The translations under genes and the position numbers were made by a program. 64,000 nucleotides of DNA from Juglans regia (Eukaryota > Streptophyta > Magnoliopsida > Fagales > Juglandaceae): NCBI RefSeq assembly GCF_001411555.2, contig NC_049904.1, forward strand, positions 23,573,370-23,637,369. Direction: 5' to 3'. This document shows positions 11,811 to 25,405 of this stretch, piece by piece. Positions within the stretch are counted from its first letter, which is position 1; each line of letters opens with the position of its first letter. The notes beneath the pieces were generated by a model. It was not told the origin of the DNA. It made no database searches and worked only from the letters and a program-made list of their open reading frames with translations.

Positions 11811-13500
11811 CATTGCTCTTGGCAAGATTCTGGTAGGGACATAAGCATGATGATAAGAAAACTTAGCAGAGAAGCTAGTTTAAAATGTGAGAATAAAAAA
11901 GAATTGGAGGGCTGGGGATTCCGAGACCTTGAGTGTTTTAATAAGGCAATGCTGGAGGATTTTGAATCAGCCCGATTCACTGGTGGCAAAGAAAATGAGA
12001 GAGAATTATTTTAAAAATGTGGGACTGGTAGATGCCAAGTTGGGTTGTGGTCCTTCCCTCATATGAAGAAGTTTGTGGTCCTCTCTAGACTTAGTGAAAG
12101 AGGGGTTGTTATGGAGAGTGGGGGATGGAAGTAGAATTAAAATTTGGAAGGATAAGTGGTTGCAACCTCAAATTTCTCACTGTGTGCAATCTCCTATTAA
12201 AAACTTACCTAGTGAATCAAAGGTATAACAACTCATTGAATCTGAAACCGGGGTATGGAAAAAAGAACTGATTTTTGATACTTTTATTGAAACTGAAGCT
12301 GAAGTCATCTGTAGTATTCCTTTGAGTAGGTGGGGTGTAGTGGACAAAATGGTGTGGGAAAGATAAAATGATGGTAAGTTCTTATAGTGAAGAGTGCTTA
12401 CCATCTAGAACATGAAAGAATGAAGAGGATGAAAGGGGAACCTTCAACAAGGAGTAATTAAGAAACTGGGTGGAGCCTGATATGGGGGCTAAATGTACAA
12501 AGTGTGGTGAAGCACTTTTTGTGGAAGGCAGGTCATGATTTACTCCCAACCAAGCAAAACCTGTTCAAGAAGTAGATCTATGATACTAATAAGTGCCTAA
12601 TCTATGAGAAGGAGACTGAAACAACCATGCATGCACTTTGGAGCTGCCCTGCAGTCTCCTGTGTCTGGGCAGAGATTGATAGCCCTGTGCATAAGTGGAG
12701 TAGCTCAGAATCTGATGTTGTGGCCCTATGGAAAAAAAACTAAATTCACATTTGAAAGTGGAGGAAGTGGCGTTGTAACTTGTATTATGAGGAAGATCTG
12801 GCTAAGAAGGAACTCACTACTGTTTGAAAAAAAAATTTTGATAACCTGAGAAGTATCATAAAAGCTGCAAGTTATGGACTAAGTTAGTTCATCACTGCTT
12901 AGCATCATCAACATATGACACAGATGAATGGGAACACTGATAAAAGATTGGTCAAGTGGGAAAAACCAACTAAGTTGGCAGTGAAAGCAAATTGGGATGC
13001 TACTGTAGATGCTCATCACATGAAAAGGGTGGGTGTTGGAGTAGTTATTAGAGACTCAAAAGGTGAGATGTTAGCATGCCTTTGTTCAAAATTTGATCAT
13101 AACAAGAACCCGATTGTTGCTGAAGCTCTGGCGTTAAGGAGAGATGCAATTTTATGTGCAGAACTGGGTCTCTCAGATGTGATGCTAGAGGGGGATTCCC
13201 AGTTGACATTTAATGCTACAAGTAGTGGGGAGGAGATATGGGCTGAGTATGAGAACATTATTGAAGATATAAAGAAAGTGATGCCTGAAAGGTCAAATTG
13301 GTGCATAAAATTTGTGTATAGAGAAGCAACCAATATAGCACACAAGCTAGCTAAGCTAGCACTTACTTTTTATGATGAAAAGGAGTGGATAGAGGAAGGT
13401 CCAGTAGAGATTACTAATGATATGCTAAAGGAAAAATATTGTAATGACTGAGTTGTATTGATTTCAATAAAGGAATTACCTTCTGACTTGAAAAAAAAAA
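11811..13500 (+). mobile_element. LINE remnant, 3' piece after the Copia insertion
   Basis: Continues the LINE from 8528. LLARFW is near 11816-11835, WGFRDLECFNKAMLEDF near 11912-11965, then a zf-RVT-like region at 12420-12850 (CPAVSCVWAEI-type text in broken frames). An RNase H domain follows at 12915-13451, and a genuine A tail at 13491-13500 comes after TTTCAATAAAGG. Several stops separate the blocks. The element would be about 1.9 kb here without the Copia insert and is clearly 5'-truncated. Confidence 0.85.
12915..13451 (+). CDS. RNase H-like domain of the LINE (open, probably inactive relic)
   Basis: A 178-aa open frame covering the C-terminal RNase H domain common in plant L1-type LINEs and their derived RVT_3 genes. 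Visible are KANWDATVD (the first acidic residue of the active site), GVGVVIRDSKGE, AEALALRRDAI (Glu) and MLEGDSQL (Asp). It ends with the YREATNIAHKLAKLA motif that carries the final conserved His. The domain is intact as an open frame but lacks the upstream LINE ORF, and the ATG used is arbitrary. It could be expressed only from a nearby promoter, which I do not see. Confidence 0.7.
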   Translation: MTQMNGNTDKRLVKWEKPTKLAVKANWDATVDAHHMKRVGVGVVIRDSKGEMLACLCSKFDHNKNPIVAEALALRRDAILCAELGLSDVMLEGDSQLTFNATSSGEEIWAEYENIIEDIKKVMPERSNWCIKFVYREATNIAHKLAKLALTFYDEKEWIEEGPVEITNDMLKEKYCND

Positions 13501-13506
13501 TAATAT

Positions 13507-13654
13507 TATACACCACACTCTCATGCCACTTTCATCTCACTATGTATGATGTGACACATTTATCACCATTGGATTCATAAATGATCATCCAATAATAATA
13601 AATGTGCCACATCTTATATAGTGAAAAGAAAGTGAGATGGTAGTCTGGTATATA
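13507..13654. mobile_element. Hairpin MITE
   Basis: The left arm (TATACACCACACTCTCATGC onward, to about 13570) is the imperfect complement of the right arm (about 13590-13654, ending ATGGTAGTCTGGTATATA). It folds into a ~65-bp stem around ATTCATAAATGATCATCC. Both arms share CACTTTC(A/T)TCTCACTAT and GATGTG(A/G)CACATTTA. Non-coding. It sits just 3' of the LINE tail. Confidence 0.75.
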
Positions 13655-14097
13655 GAATTTTCCATTTAAAAATTCAAAGCCACCCTATGTTTTTTCGTAT
13701 TGCTTTTTTGAACCCTGTAATGCACATTTTCTTAAGCATTTGTATTATAAAAAACTATGATCATTTTGAATATGAACGTCAGCTTGTTTAATCTAGTTTT
13801 GCTTCATATATTATTTCTATTATTATCTTTCCACTATATTTCTGATTCCTACTTGAAATAAATATGTGCCTTTCGCCATAAAATGTTTTCAATTTACGTA
13901 CTGCATGTGTCCAAGAATCTGCCCTTAAAATGTGATAACCTGAAAAAAATTATTTCGAAAACTTGCTCAAACTTGATTTTTTGGGATTGTAAAATAAAAT
14001 ACATAAACAAAAAGTTAAAGGATTTAATTGGAAGGACCAATCATACTATAAGTGTTTTACACTTACCCATCTTTATTCCATTACTAAATCAAACAGT
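13655..14097. other. Intergenic spacer left of the FLS2 duplication
   Basis: AT-rich; no gene, RNA or repeat border supported. Homology to the second FLS2 block begins abruptly at about 14098. Confidence 0.5.
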
Positions 14098-14271
14098 AAT
14101 GTGAAGATCAAGCTATAATGCTAATATAAGTATACATGCAGGGCTGATGATATTGCACTCATTCTGCATGCAGACCCTTTGTGTTATCTAAGGGGCAACA
14201 ACATCAGAGCTTTATTGCAAATCATTGTTATAATCTTCATGAGCAAGAGAGTAGTAGCACTTGTTTTGGTG

Positions 14272-17895
<3,624 letters not shown>

Positions 17896-20079
17896 TGCTA
17901 TAGATCAAATGCTAGATACTGATATATGGAAGAATGAAAATGAATTGAAAGAAGCATTTATAATAAAAAACCAGCTAATAGTTGCGCCACAAACCTTGAC
18001 TCTTTCCAAACAAATTTTGTCACTGCATGGAAGAAAAACTTGGTTCTCTGAATCATATCAAGAAACCTATTTTTGACTCTGAGCTCATCTAAACATGACA
18101 AATACATATCCAAAAGCTAATGGAGGTACAAACGAAAACATGGCCCATTTTTCCTTCCATGATGTGGAAATAACTCCCTTATATCTTGGCTTTATATCAA
18201 GTTTCCTTCACTCATTTAGCTGGATGGAACCAATGAGTAAAGTAGCAAGAAAGGATGGTGGGAAAAGTTCATTAATCTAAGCTAAAGTCCAAGATTTCTA
18301 AACAAGGGTCGGTAGAGAAACTAATGCAAAAGCAGCACACTGATCTTTGAAATCTAGCATTGTAGTTTGGCGGAGTGTGGTATCCGCGCGCGGTTTTGAC
18401 TAAGCAGTGTACTAGGACAAGTTGCAAGTTAACGGCCAAAATGATGGGAAAGCAGCTACCGAATTGTCTGACCAAATCTGACCAATATATTATTATGGGG
18501 TTTTTGGTTGCATGAATCACGCATGTCCTTCAGAAGGAAAAACTTCAGGTGCCCTTAGACTATTCGACCAAATGTTTAACCAAATTAATGAGAAGGGAGA
18601 GACCAAATGTTAATGATCTAGATGTGTCATTCCTTTCTTTAAGACACGCTTCAAGAAAAAACTTATTTACAATAAAAATGATGATTTTCTATTAAAATGA
18701 GCCATTTTTATTGTACATAATTATTTTCGTTACAAATAACTCGTTATAAATAATCATTTTTCATGAAATATACTTAAGTCTCGAGATATAGCGCTCGACT
18801 CTTATTCCACCGAGATCAGAAAAATTCCACGACCAGAAAAAGTGGTTAGATGAGATCTTGCAAAGTACATAAAACTCTATCTATCTTCGAAGATTTGGAT
18901 ATTGAGTTGAAATGTAAATTAAAAGTTGAATAAATTTTGTTAAAATATTATTTTTCTATATTATTATTATTTTAGAATTTAAAAAAGTTGAATTGTTTAT
19001 TATATTTTGTGTGAGAATTTGGAAAAGTTGTAATGATTAAATGAGATGAGTTGAGATCAACTCTGAATCCAAACGGGGCTAAAAAAATTGAGAAAATTTT
19101 CAAATGTCAATTTCAAATCCTATTCTTTATTTTGGGATTTTGATATTTTTTATGGTTAAATACAAAATTGGTTGAGATTGTTTGTCTTATAATCAATTGT
19201 TTATATTAATAAGTTTGGATAGTGAGATGAGATAAGATCATCTGTAAATAATAGTAAAATTATTTATGAATAATAGTGAAATGATTTGAGTTAATATGTT
19301 TCATAAGGTTTTGAAAAATGAGAGAAAAAAATTAAGTTGAACAAAAATATTATAAAATTAAAATATTATTAGAATATAATTTTTGTTTTTGAGTTTGAAA
19401 AAATTGAATTATTTTTTTATATTTTGTTTGGAAGTTTGGGAAAGTTATATAATGATTATATGAAGAAGTTAAAAATTTGAAATTAAAAAGTGTTTGTGTT
19501 TGTGGTGTTCGAATATTGAGATGAAATAAGATGAGATGAGTTGGAACGATTTGCTATCCAAACCAGGCCTAAATGATAGTCCACATCTGTCATTTCATAT
19601 GCCATCCTGGAAAGACACGTGTATTAAAAATTAAAAAAATAGTATAAAAGAATATAAATTTGAAAAGATTTAGAAGAACATAAAAACAAAAAAACAAAAA
19701 ACTTCAAACCAAAAAATGAAACTTAAAAAATGATAAAAATCCTTAAATTGAAAAAACAAAACTAAAACTTAAGGGAAAATAATAACAAAAGAATTAATTT
19801 AAAATAAAGAAAAAGCATAATTAAAAAAAAAAAACTAAGATTAATACATCCCCATTTTTCGAGTTTTATTCCAATCTCACCGTTGTTTGAACTTTTTGTA
19901 ATTTTGATTAAGATTTTTATGAATAAAACTTTTATATTTACTGGTTTATTTTTTTTACCAAGAATTACCATTTAAGGTTGATTTTATTCTAGGCAAGATT
20001 TTCTCCATCTTTTATGCTAACCTATCTTTTCTTTTAGGCAAGATCATAATATTTTTCATTTTTGAGAAGTGCTATATAT

Positions 20080-20235
20080 ATAAAGAGAGTATACAAAAAT
20101 AAACTCATAAATTGATATGACTTCATGTGATTCGTTAGATCTATATTATAATAAAAGTATTTTTTGAATCTGACGTACTGCATCAATCTACATCAATTTA
20201 TAGATTTAGTTTTGTATAATTTCTTTGTGACTAAA
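20080..20235. mobile_element. Hairpin MITE of the 'ACTCACAAACTGATATGA' family
   Basis: Left arm AAACTCATAAATTGATATGA pairs with right-arm text TACATCAATTTATAGATTTA. The centre holds GTTAGATCTATATTATAATA. The same design occurs at 44985-45150 and 47950-48097. Confidence 0.55.
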
Positions 20236-20472
20236 GTATTTCTCTTTTACTAAAGCAGTTATACTATTTGACTTTAAGGCAAATCATAGATATTAATTAT
20301 GTATTTAGACCTTGGAAGGAAGAAAGGTAAGAAAGGGAGAGAAGAATGAGAGTTAGAGAGATGCACCTCCATTCTCTACTATAGTCAAGGTATGGACGTT
20401 TTTGGGGAAATATTACTTTCAGACAAGAGCTTTCTTGTATTTAAGCATGGTTAGTTCTCCATTATTAAAAGT

Positions 20473-20473
<1 letters not shown>

Positions 20474-20508
<35 letters not shown>
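20474..20508. repeat. (AAT)n microsatellite
   Basis: About eleven to twelve uninterrupted AAT units. The corresponding site in block B (near 34636-34650) has only about four units interrupted by a C. Confidence 0.9.
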
Positions 20509-21199
20509 GAGAAATACTATAAAAAAGTTTGATATCACACATATACCCAACCAACATGTTGATTAGGTGGAAGTGTGTGGCGTAAACCTTATTTGTAGAA
20601 TTTCTTATAATAATATGCTCTATTTTCATAGCATGTATGTGTAAATGAATGGTGGAAGAAAAACTATGTCATTGCTTAATGCATGAACTTGCAACCTCCT
20701 TGATTTCTTTCTATTAATGTCAAAATATATAACCAAGGAAGAGCGGGTGCTTTGTAGGGAGACCATTACACTCTGCCCTCATTCACAAAAATGAGATAAT
20801 GGAGTTCAATGAGTCAACTTCCTAGCCCATCATGGGCCCACAACTAAATAGTCCACCCAAAGAGAATAAAAATAACATTCCATACCCAATAGATTTGGAT
20901 TCATTATTTGGGCTTGCTTGATTACTGAATATACTCATGAATTTTCAGGCTTATATTGAGAAATATACAAAAGGTTTCTTCCTTTCTAATTATTGTCCTA
21001 ATTAATGATATATTGTTGTCCTTGATTCCTGAATTTCTTTTATTTATCCGGTTCTTTTTATTTTATTTTATTTGTGGCCCTCTTTAAATTTAGTATATTT
21101 TATAAAATTCAAGGAATTAATAATTTTTGTAAAATCAGTGTAATTTCAATTCTTGAGTTTGAAGTACAAGATTTGGAGTCTAGCCATTAAAGTGAACAT

Positions 21200-24111
21200 C
21201 CATGATTCACTTTAAGGTTAAGACACCAAAACATTCGTCTTACTCTTCCTATTGATCACATTCCGACCCATTATTCCGACCGATGAAGTCACGCATCCAA
21301 TTCCTAGACAATACACCCGTCATTACCTTCATGCATCCTAGCTCACACTAAATCATCATTCCCATCTATACACACCACACGGCTTTAAGCCAACTATGAG
21401 GCTTAAATACCGTATAACCATGCTTAAGACAGATTACACATGTGCCCTATCTCCTCATCACTTAAGATCAACATACAACACGTTGATTACCTGCTTGTGT
21501 TAACAAGCTTATACTCTGATACCAACATTTTTCTTAACCCGGCTAGCATGACTCTTCATGCTACCCGTCCCTCTTGATTGTTCATCCCAACACTTGACAT
21601 GACAATATTCCATACATAACTACACCTTACGTCACGTCATAACTCGGGACTACTCTCAATCTACACCGTGACCTTGTCATATCACCTGATATCCCGCTAC
21701 GTCATTTTTACGCTAACTCCTAACTCATTATGAGTATAGCCTCTCACGTACTCCTGTCACATCATGACATCTCGTCACATTCCCGCTGCGCCATTCTTAC
21801 ACTAACTCCTCACCCATCACAAGCACGACTTCTTGTTTAACTATGTCACTTTGTGACATTTCCCCGTCATACTTCCGATGCGCTACTCTTACATTATTCT
21901 ATCATTTCACACATACTCTCAACCATAAGTTAACTACATAGTGACACTTGTCACCTTAGACTATAGGCCACATCACAGCCATTTAGGATACTATTCCACA
22001 GTTCCCGACACTACTCATTATACTTTACACCCATCAACTACGCAACCATCCTTATCTTCGCAACACGCCACACAGTGTATCGCTGCACCTAATGGAGAAT
22101 ACTCCACATGTACTCCCTTCACACACGTTACACCACATCACCGTTACGGCATACACGTCATATGGTGTGAGTACACTCCATGTGTACTTCATTCACACTA
22201 TGCTACGCCACACATATTACACTCCCCGTGTGCTCTTCCCATTCCATGCTACGCCACGTCATCATTACAACACATACTTCACAACCACACTTCCTAGCAC
22301 AGTCCACAACACTATACAACACACAACTACGCCCAACACTTCACATACACAACACATTACATCACATCACCACACTACATAGTGAACTCCACAAATGCTA
22401 ATAGCACAGTCAACAACCTAACTAACCAACTAATATAATAATGAGGATAAATGGAAATAGAGTTATACCATCGATGAGATAACTCGTAAGTTGCTTGCTG
22501 TCTGGTATGACCAGTGGCGTCGGAAGCCACTCGCTTGGGCGGTAGTAGTCACTACCATGACCTTACAACGGGGGGACCGGATCTAGGATTCTTGTGGGTA
22601 GATCTAGGCTATGCGAGGGTGGCCGACATGGTGGGGAGTCCGTGGGTGGTGGCTAAGGCCGTTTACAGTGGTGGTTAGCCACGTACAGTGGCTGTCCACC
22701 GTGTATGGTGGCTGTTTGGGCGTGGGAATAGCTAGGTGTGGTCTTGGAAGGGCTCAAGGTGGCCTCGTGGTGGCGGTGAGGGGTGGAACACGATAGATCT
22801 AGCCGTGTATAGTGCACCCGAGAGAGTGAGGGTGCGTGTGAGGCTAGGGTCGGCTGGGGACTATGGCTGGCCATGGAAGAGCTGAGTGAGGTGTGGTGGA
22901 GCTTGTGGAGGCATTGGGGTGGCGCCACGGTGGCTGGAGGGGGCGGATCTGGGCCGTGAGGTGGAGGAACACCCGTGGGAGAGCTAGGTGGCTCAGCTGG
23001 GCATGAGGATGGCTAGAGGAGGTGGCCGGTGAGGGAGGTGGCTTCTGGTGCTGGTGTTGTGGCCATGGGAGGCGGAGCTCGGTCGTGGGTATGGTGAACC
23101 CGTGCATGGAGGCTGCGTGCGTGAAGTCTAGGGAGGAGCTAAGGCGGCTGGGTTCGATAGAGGGTGGCCAGGGAAGACTCTTGGTGATCCGGCGTGGAGG
23201 TGGGGCTAGCTCACGATGGCGCTCTGGCCGTGCGAGGTGAGGAACCCAAAAGAAGAGTGGGCCTAGTGTGGGGGAAGGGGAAGCTGTTGTATGGGACATC
23301 GATGGTGGGGGATGCTCGTCGGCGTAAGGGGAGGCTGATGAGGTGGTCGGTGGCGCCGCATGGTGGCACACTGTGGCGCTGGAGGCTGAAGAAGGAGATC
23401 GGGTGAAGGGGAGGGGGAAACTGCGAGGGTTGAGGGAGAACGGGAGGAGAGAGAGAGGGAAAGGGAAAAGTGAGGGGAAAAGAGAGAGGGACCTCGGTTT
23501 TAATCCGAACCCTTTAACTTGGGGGTCTTCAAAACGACCTAACGGTGAGCTTTAAATACTGATTTGAAAATGCATAAATATTATTAACTTAACTAAAAGC
23601 ACTGAAATGAATTAAGATAGAATATTATTTAAACTAAACTTTAGTTTATAAAATAATATTCCTTTATCATTAATAAAATGATGAAGTTTTGCTAATTACT
23701 TTAAGAGAATAAAACCATCTAATTAATTATAGTTTTCAACATAATTTAAATCCCATAATATTTTAAATAATTGAAATCATTTAGATAAAATGATTTTCTA
23801 CAATAATAATATTTTTGGAACTCTTCAAAAATATTATAATTGTCTTACTTAAAATCAAGTTTGGTTCAATAACACTGGAAATACCCCATATAAATATTTC
23901 TATGACATTTAAAATATTTGAGGGCTTTAAAACACTGGGCGTACTTTAAGAATCAACTGCTGACATTAAAACACGGCTTCAGTATTTAAAATGCATAGAC
24001 GAGACTCACAGTCGCTAGAGAGAAGGGGCGGATTGTTACTTCCTCTCCTCTTTGTAATATATTCCGTCCTCGAAATTTACTTATGTCAGAAAGAATGAGC
24101 AGGGTGTTACA
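21200..24111 (-). mobile_element. LTR-retrotransposon-derived block, probably a large LTR plus leader
   Basis: Read on the minus strand, it begins TGTAACACCCTGCTCATTC at 24111 and contains AAATTTCGAGGACGGAAT. Long LTR-like sequence runs down to about 21530, where GTTGGTATCAGAGTATAAGC looks like a primer-binding site. That would make an LTR of about 2.6 kb followed by ~300 bp of internal leader (21200-21510). The middle (22440-23520) is unusually GC-rich and the 21700-22400 part is CAC/CATC-rich. No gag or pol. TGTAACACCC is a common Gypsy LTR start in plants; the exact inner end (a CA) is not seen, so the boundaries are approximate. Confidence 0.6.
21511..21526 (-). other. Primer-binding-site-like sequence
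   Basis: The complement reads GTTGGTATCAGAGTAT, close to the initiator-methionine tRNA 3' complement TGGTATCAGAGC. It marks the inner border of the putative minus-strand LTR. Confidence 0.55.
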
Positions 24112-24120
24112 ACAATAGTC

Positions 24121-25024
24121 TTTTTTTTTTTTAACCTAAGCAAGCAGTTTCATAGATAAACTAAGTGTTACAAGATTCAATGGGATGTGAGTCCCCAACA
24201 AACATCCCAAAGCAAACAAACACAACACCAATTGAAAAAAAAAAAAAAAAAAAGGACCTAGAGCCAAAATTTGGCTCCCATCCATTTCCCACTAAGGGGA
24301 AGCCGCTTTGAAGCAGTTTTTGAATAATATGATAAACAGACTATTAAACTGTGACTAAAAGTCACAGTGAGACGGTGTGTGCTGTAGCTTGTTTGTCTGG
24401 AATGGCGGGAAGAGACTTTCACGCTCACTTTCACTTGATCCTCGGTTAGGGAAGATGGGAACATATGATAACAGCCAAAAACTGTGTCGAGTCACCGGCG
24501 AAGGGCCAACACAGGCGGTGGCGGTGTGTGCAGGACATGCACCACCATTGGAGTGGAAAGGAGAGTCAAATCCGAAGCCTTTGATGTCGGGGGGGCCACG
24601 CGTGGCTTCAAAAACCTCACCAGAACGCAGCGGCGTATTGAAGTCTCGCACGGTATAAGTCGCGCGTGCGACGAATGCACCGAACAAATGAGCGGATTCC
24701 TTCTATAAACTAGAAGATCGACGACTAAAAAGGCAGAATTGCGTGTTGGTTGGAGGTAGCCGGAAAGCAGAAGATTGACATATTTCGGCGCTACGGAGAA
24801 AAACCTAAGACAAAAAACAAAAAGAAAAAATAATAGAAAAAACAAGAAAATATAATACTAAAAAGCTACTACAGCTGGCTAGAGGAGGAGGTGGGAGGAG
24901 CCGAAGCTCCAAACCCCTTCCGCCTAGTGGACGGGAAGAAATCCTAGCTAAGGCAAATGGGTTTTTGCCAGGGGTAAAGAGAAAAGGTTAAGGCAAAAGG
25001 TAAGAGAGATGAGTCTTAGGCAAT
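24121..25024 (-). mobile_element. Retroposed sequence with A tail and 9-bp target duplication
   Basis: On the minus strand it runs 25024 to 24121 and ends in an A tract (T run at 24121-24131). The identical 9-mer ACAATAGTC occurs at 24112-24120 and 25025-25033, exactly outside the two ends, as expected for target-primed retroposition. A second internal A tract (T on the minus strand) lies near 24237-24253. The 3' ~110 bp resemble a LINE 3' end. The 5' ~600 bp contain a 110-aa open frame (24687-24355) of unknown type. No reverse transcriptase, so it is non-autonomous or a retrocopy of an unknown transcript. Confidence 0.6.
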
Positions 25025-25405
25025 ACAATAGTCATATTTAAGTAATGTGGGACTTACTATTAAGTCTTACATTGATTAAGTATGACTATTGTATTACCTT
25101 GGTCTCCTATATAAAGGTTGGCCTAGGATGCTAAAGTAATACAAAATACAACTCTAATGAGTTTAAATTCTTTTTGTATTTATAAATTTTAATATAATTT
25201 AAATTATATTATAATTTGGGTCCAATAAGTTTTTTTTAGACCAAAAAATAATTTTTAGACCTAATGGATTGTGGCTTGGGCGGGGGGCGGTTTCGATCCC
25301 ACCCTGGGCATCAGGACAGGGTTGAAAACCCCTACCCCGCACGGTGCAGGGCGGGGTGTGGGGAAGGGTCTATCCCGCCCCGAACTATGCGGGTATCACC
25401 CCCTA
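25025..25405 (-). mobile_element. Non-autonomous element with GC-rich ends, copy 2 (truncated)
   Basis: On the minus strand it begins CTAGGGGGTGATACCCGCAT and is GC-rich for ~130 bp. It then shares with copy 1 (11064-11578) the AAATTATAATATAATTTAAA core and the GGCCAACCTTTATATAGGAG to AAGGTAATACAATAGT segment. It ends after an internal inverted repeat built on AATACAATAGTCAT...ATGACTATTGTATT. The second half present in copy 1 is missing. Confidence 0.65.

Larger units (their letters stand above)
17896..21185. promoter_or_regulatory. Upstream region of FLS2-like copy A, with repeats
   Basis: Non-coding 5' flank on the minus-strand gene. TTGAC/GTCAA W-box cores occur, for example in CCTTGACTCTTT near 17995 and TTTTGACTAAGC near 18391, which would suit WRKY control of an immune receptor. 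A TCCGCGCGCGGTTTTGACTA palindromic patch at about 18380 is also present at 32710. Two GTTTGGATAGTGAGATGAG-type repeats (about 18890-19082 and 19208-19575) and a hairpin MITE (about 20080-20235) lie further out. No gene found. Regulatory roles are inferred. Confidence 0.5.

Noticed and set aside
8524..11815. Clean 5-bp target duplication of the Copia element
   Set aside because: The flanks are CATCC and CATTG, matching only at three positions, so I do not claim an intact duplication.
12604..12849. Separate small gene upstream of the RNase H frame
   Set aside because: It is the zf-RVT part of the same decayed LINE, read in a shifted frame.
22844..23371. 175-aa Pro/Ser/His-rich minus-strand frame as a host gene
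   Set aside because: It sits in a GC-rich LTR-like block where all frames tend to be open; no domain or splice context supports a gene.
24121..25024. A conventional minus-strand gene at 24355-24845
   Set aside because: No recognisable domain; the A tract and flanking 9-bp duplication make retroposition a better explanation.
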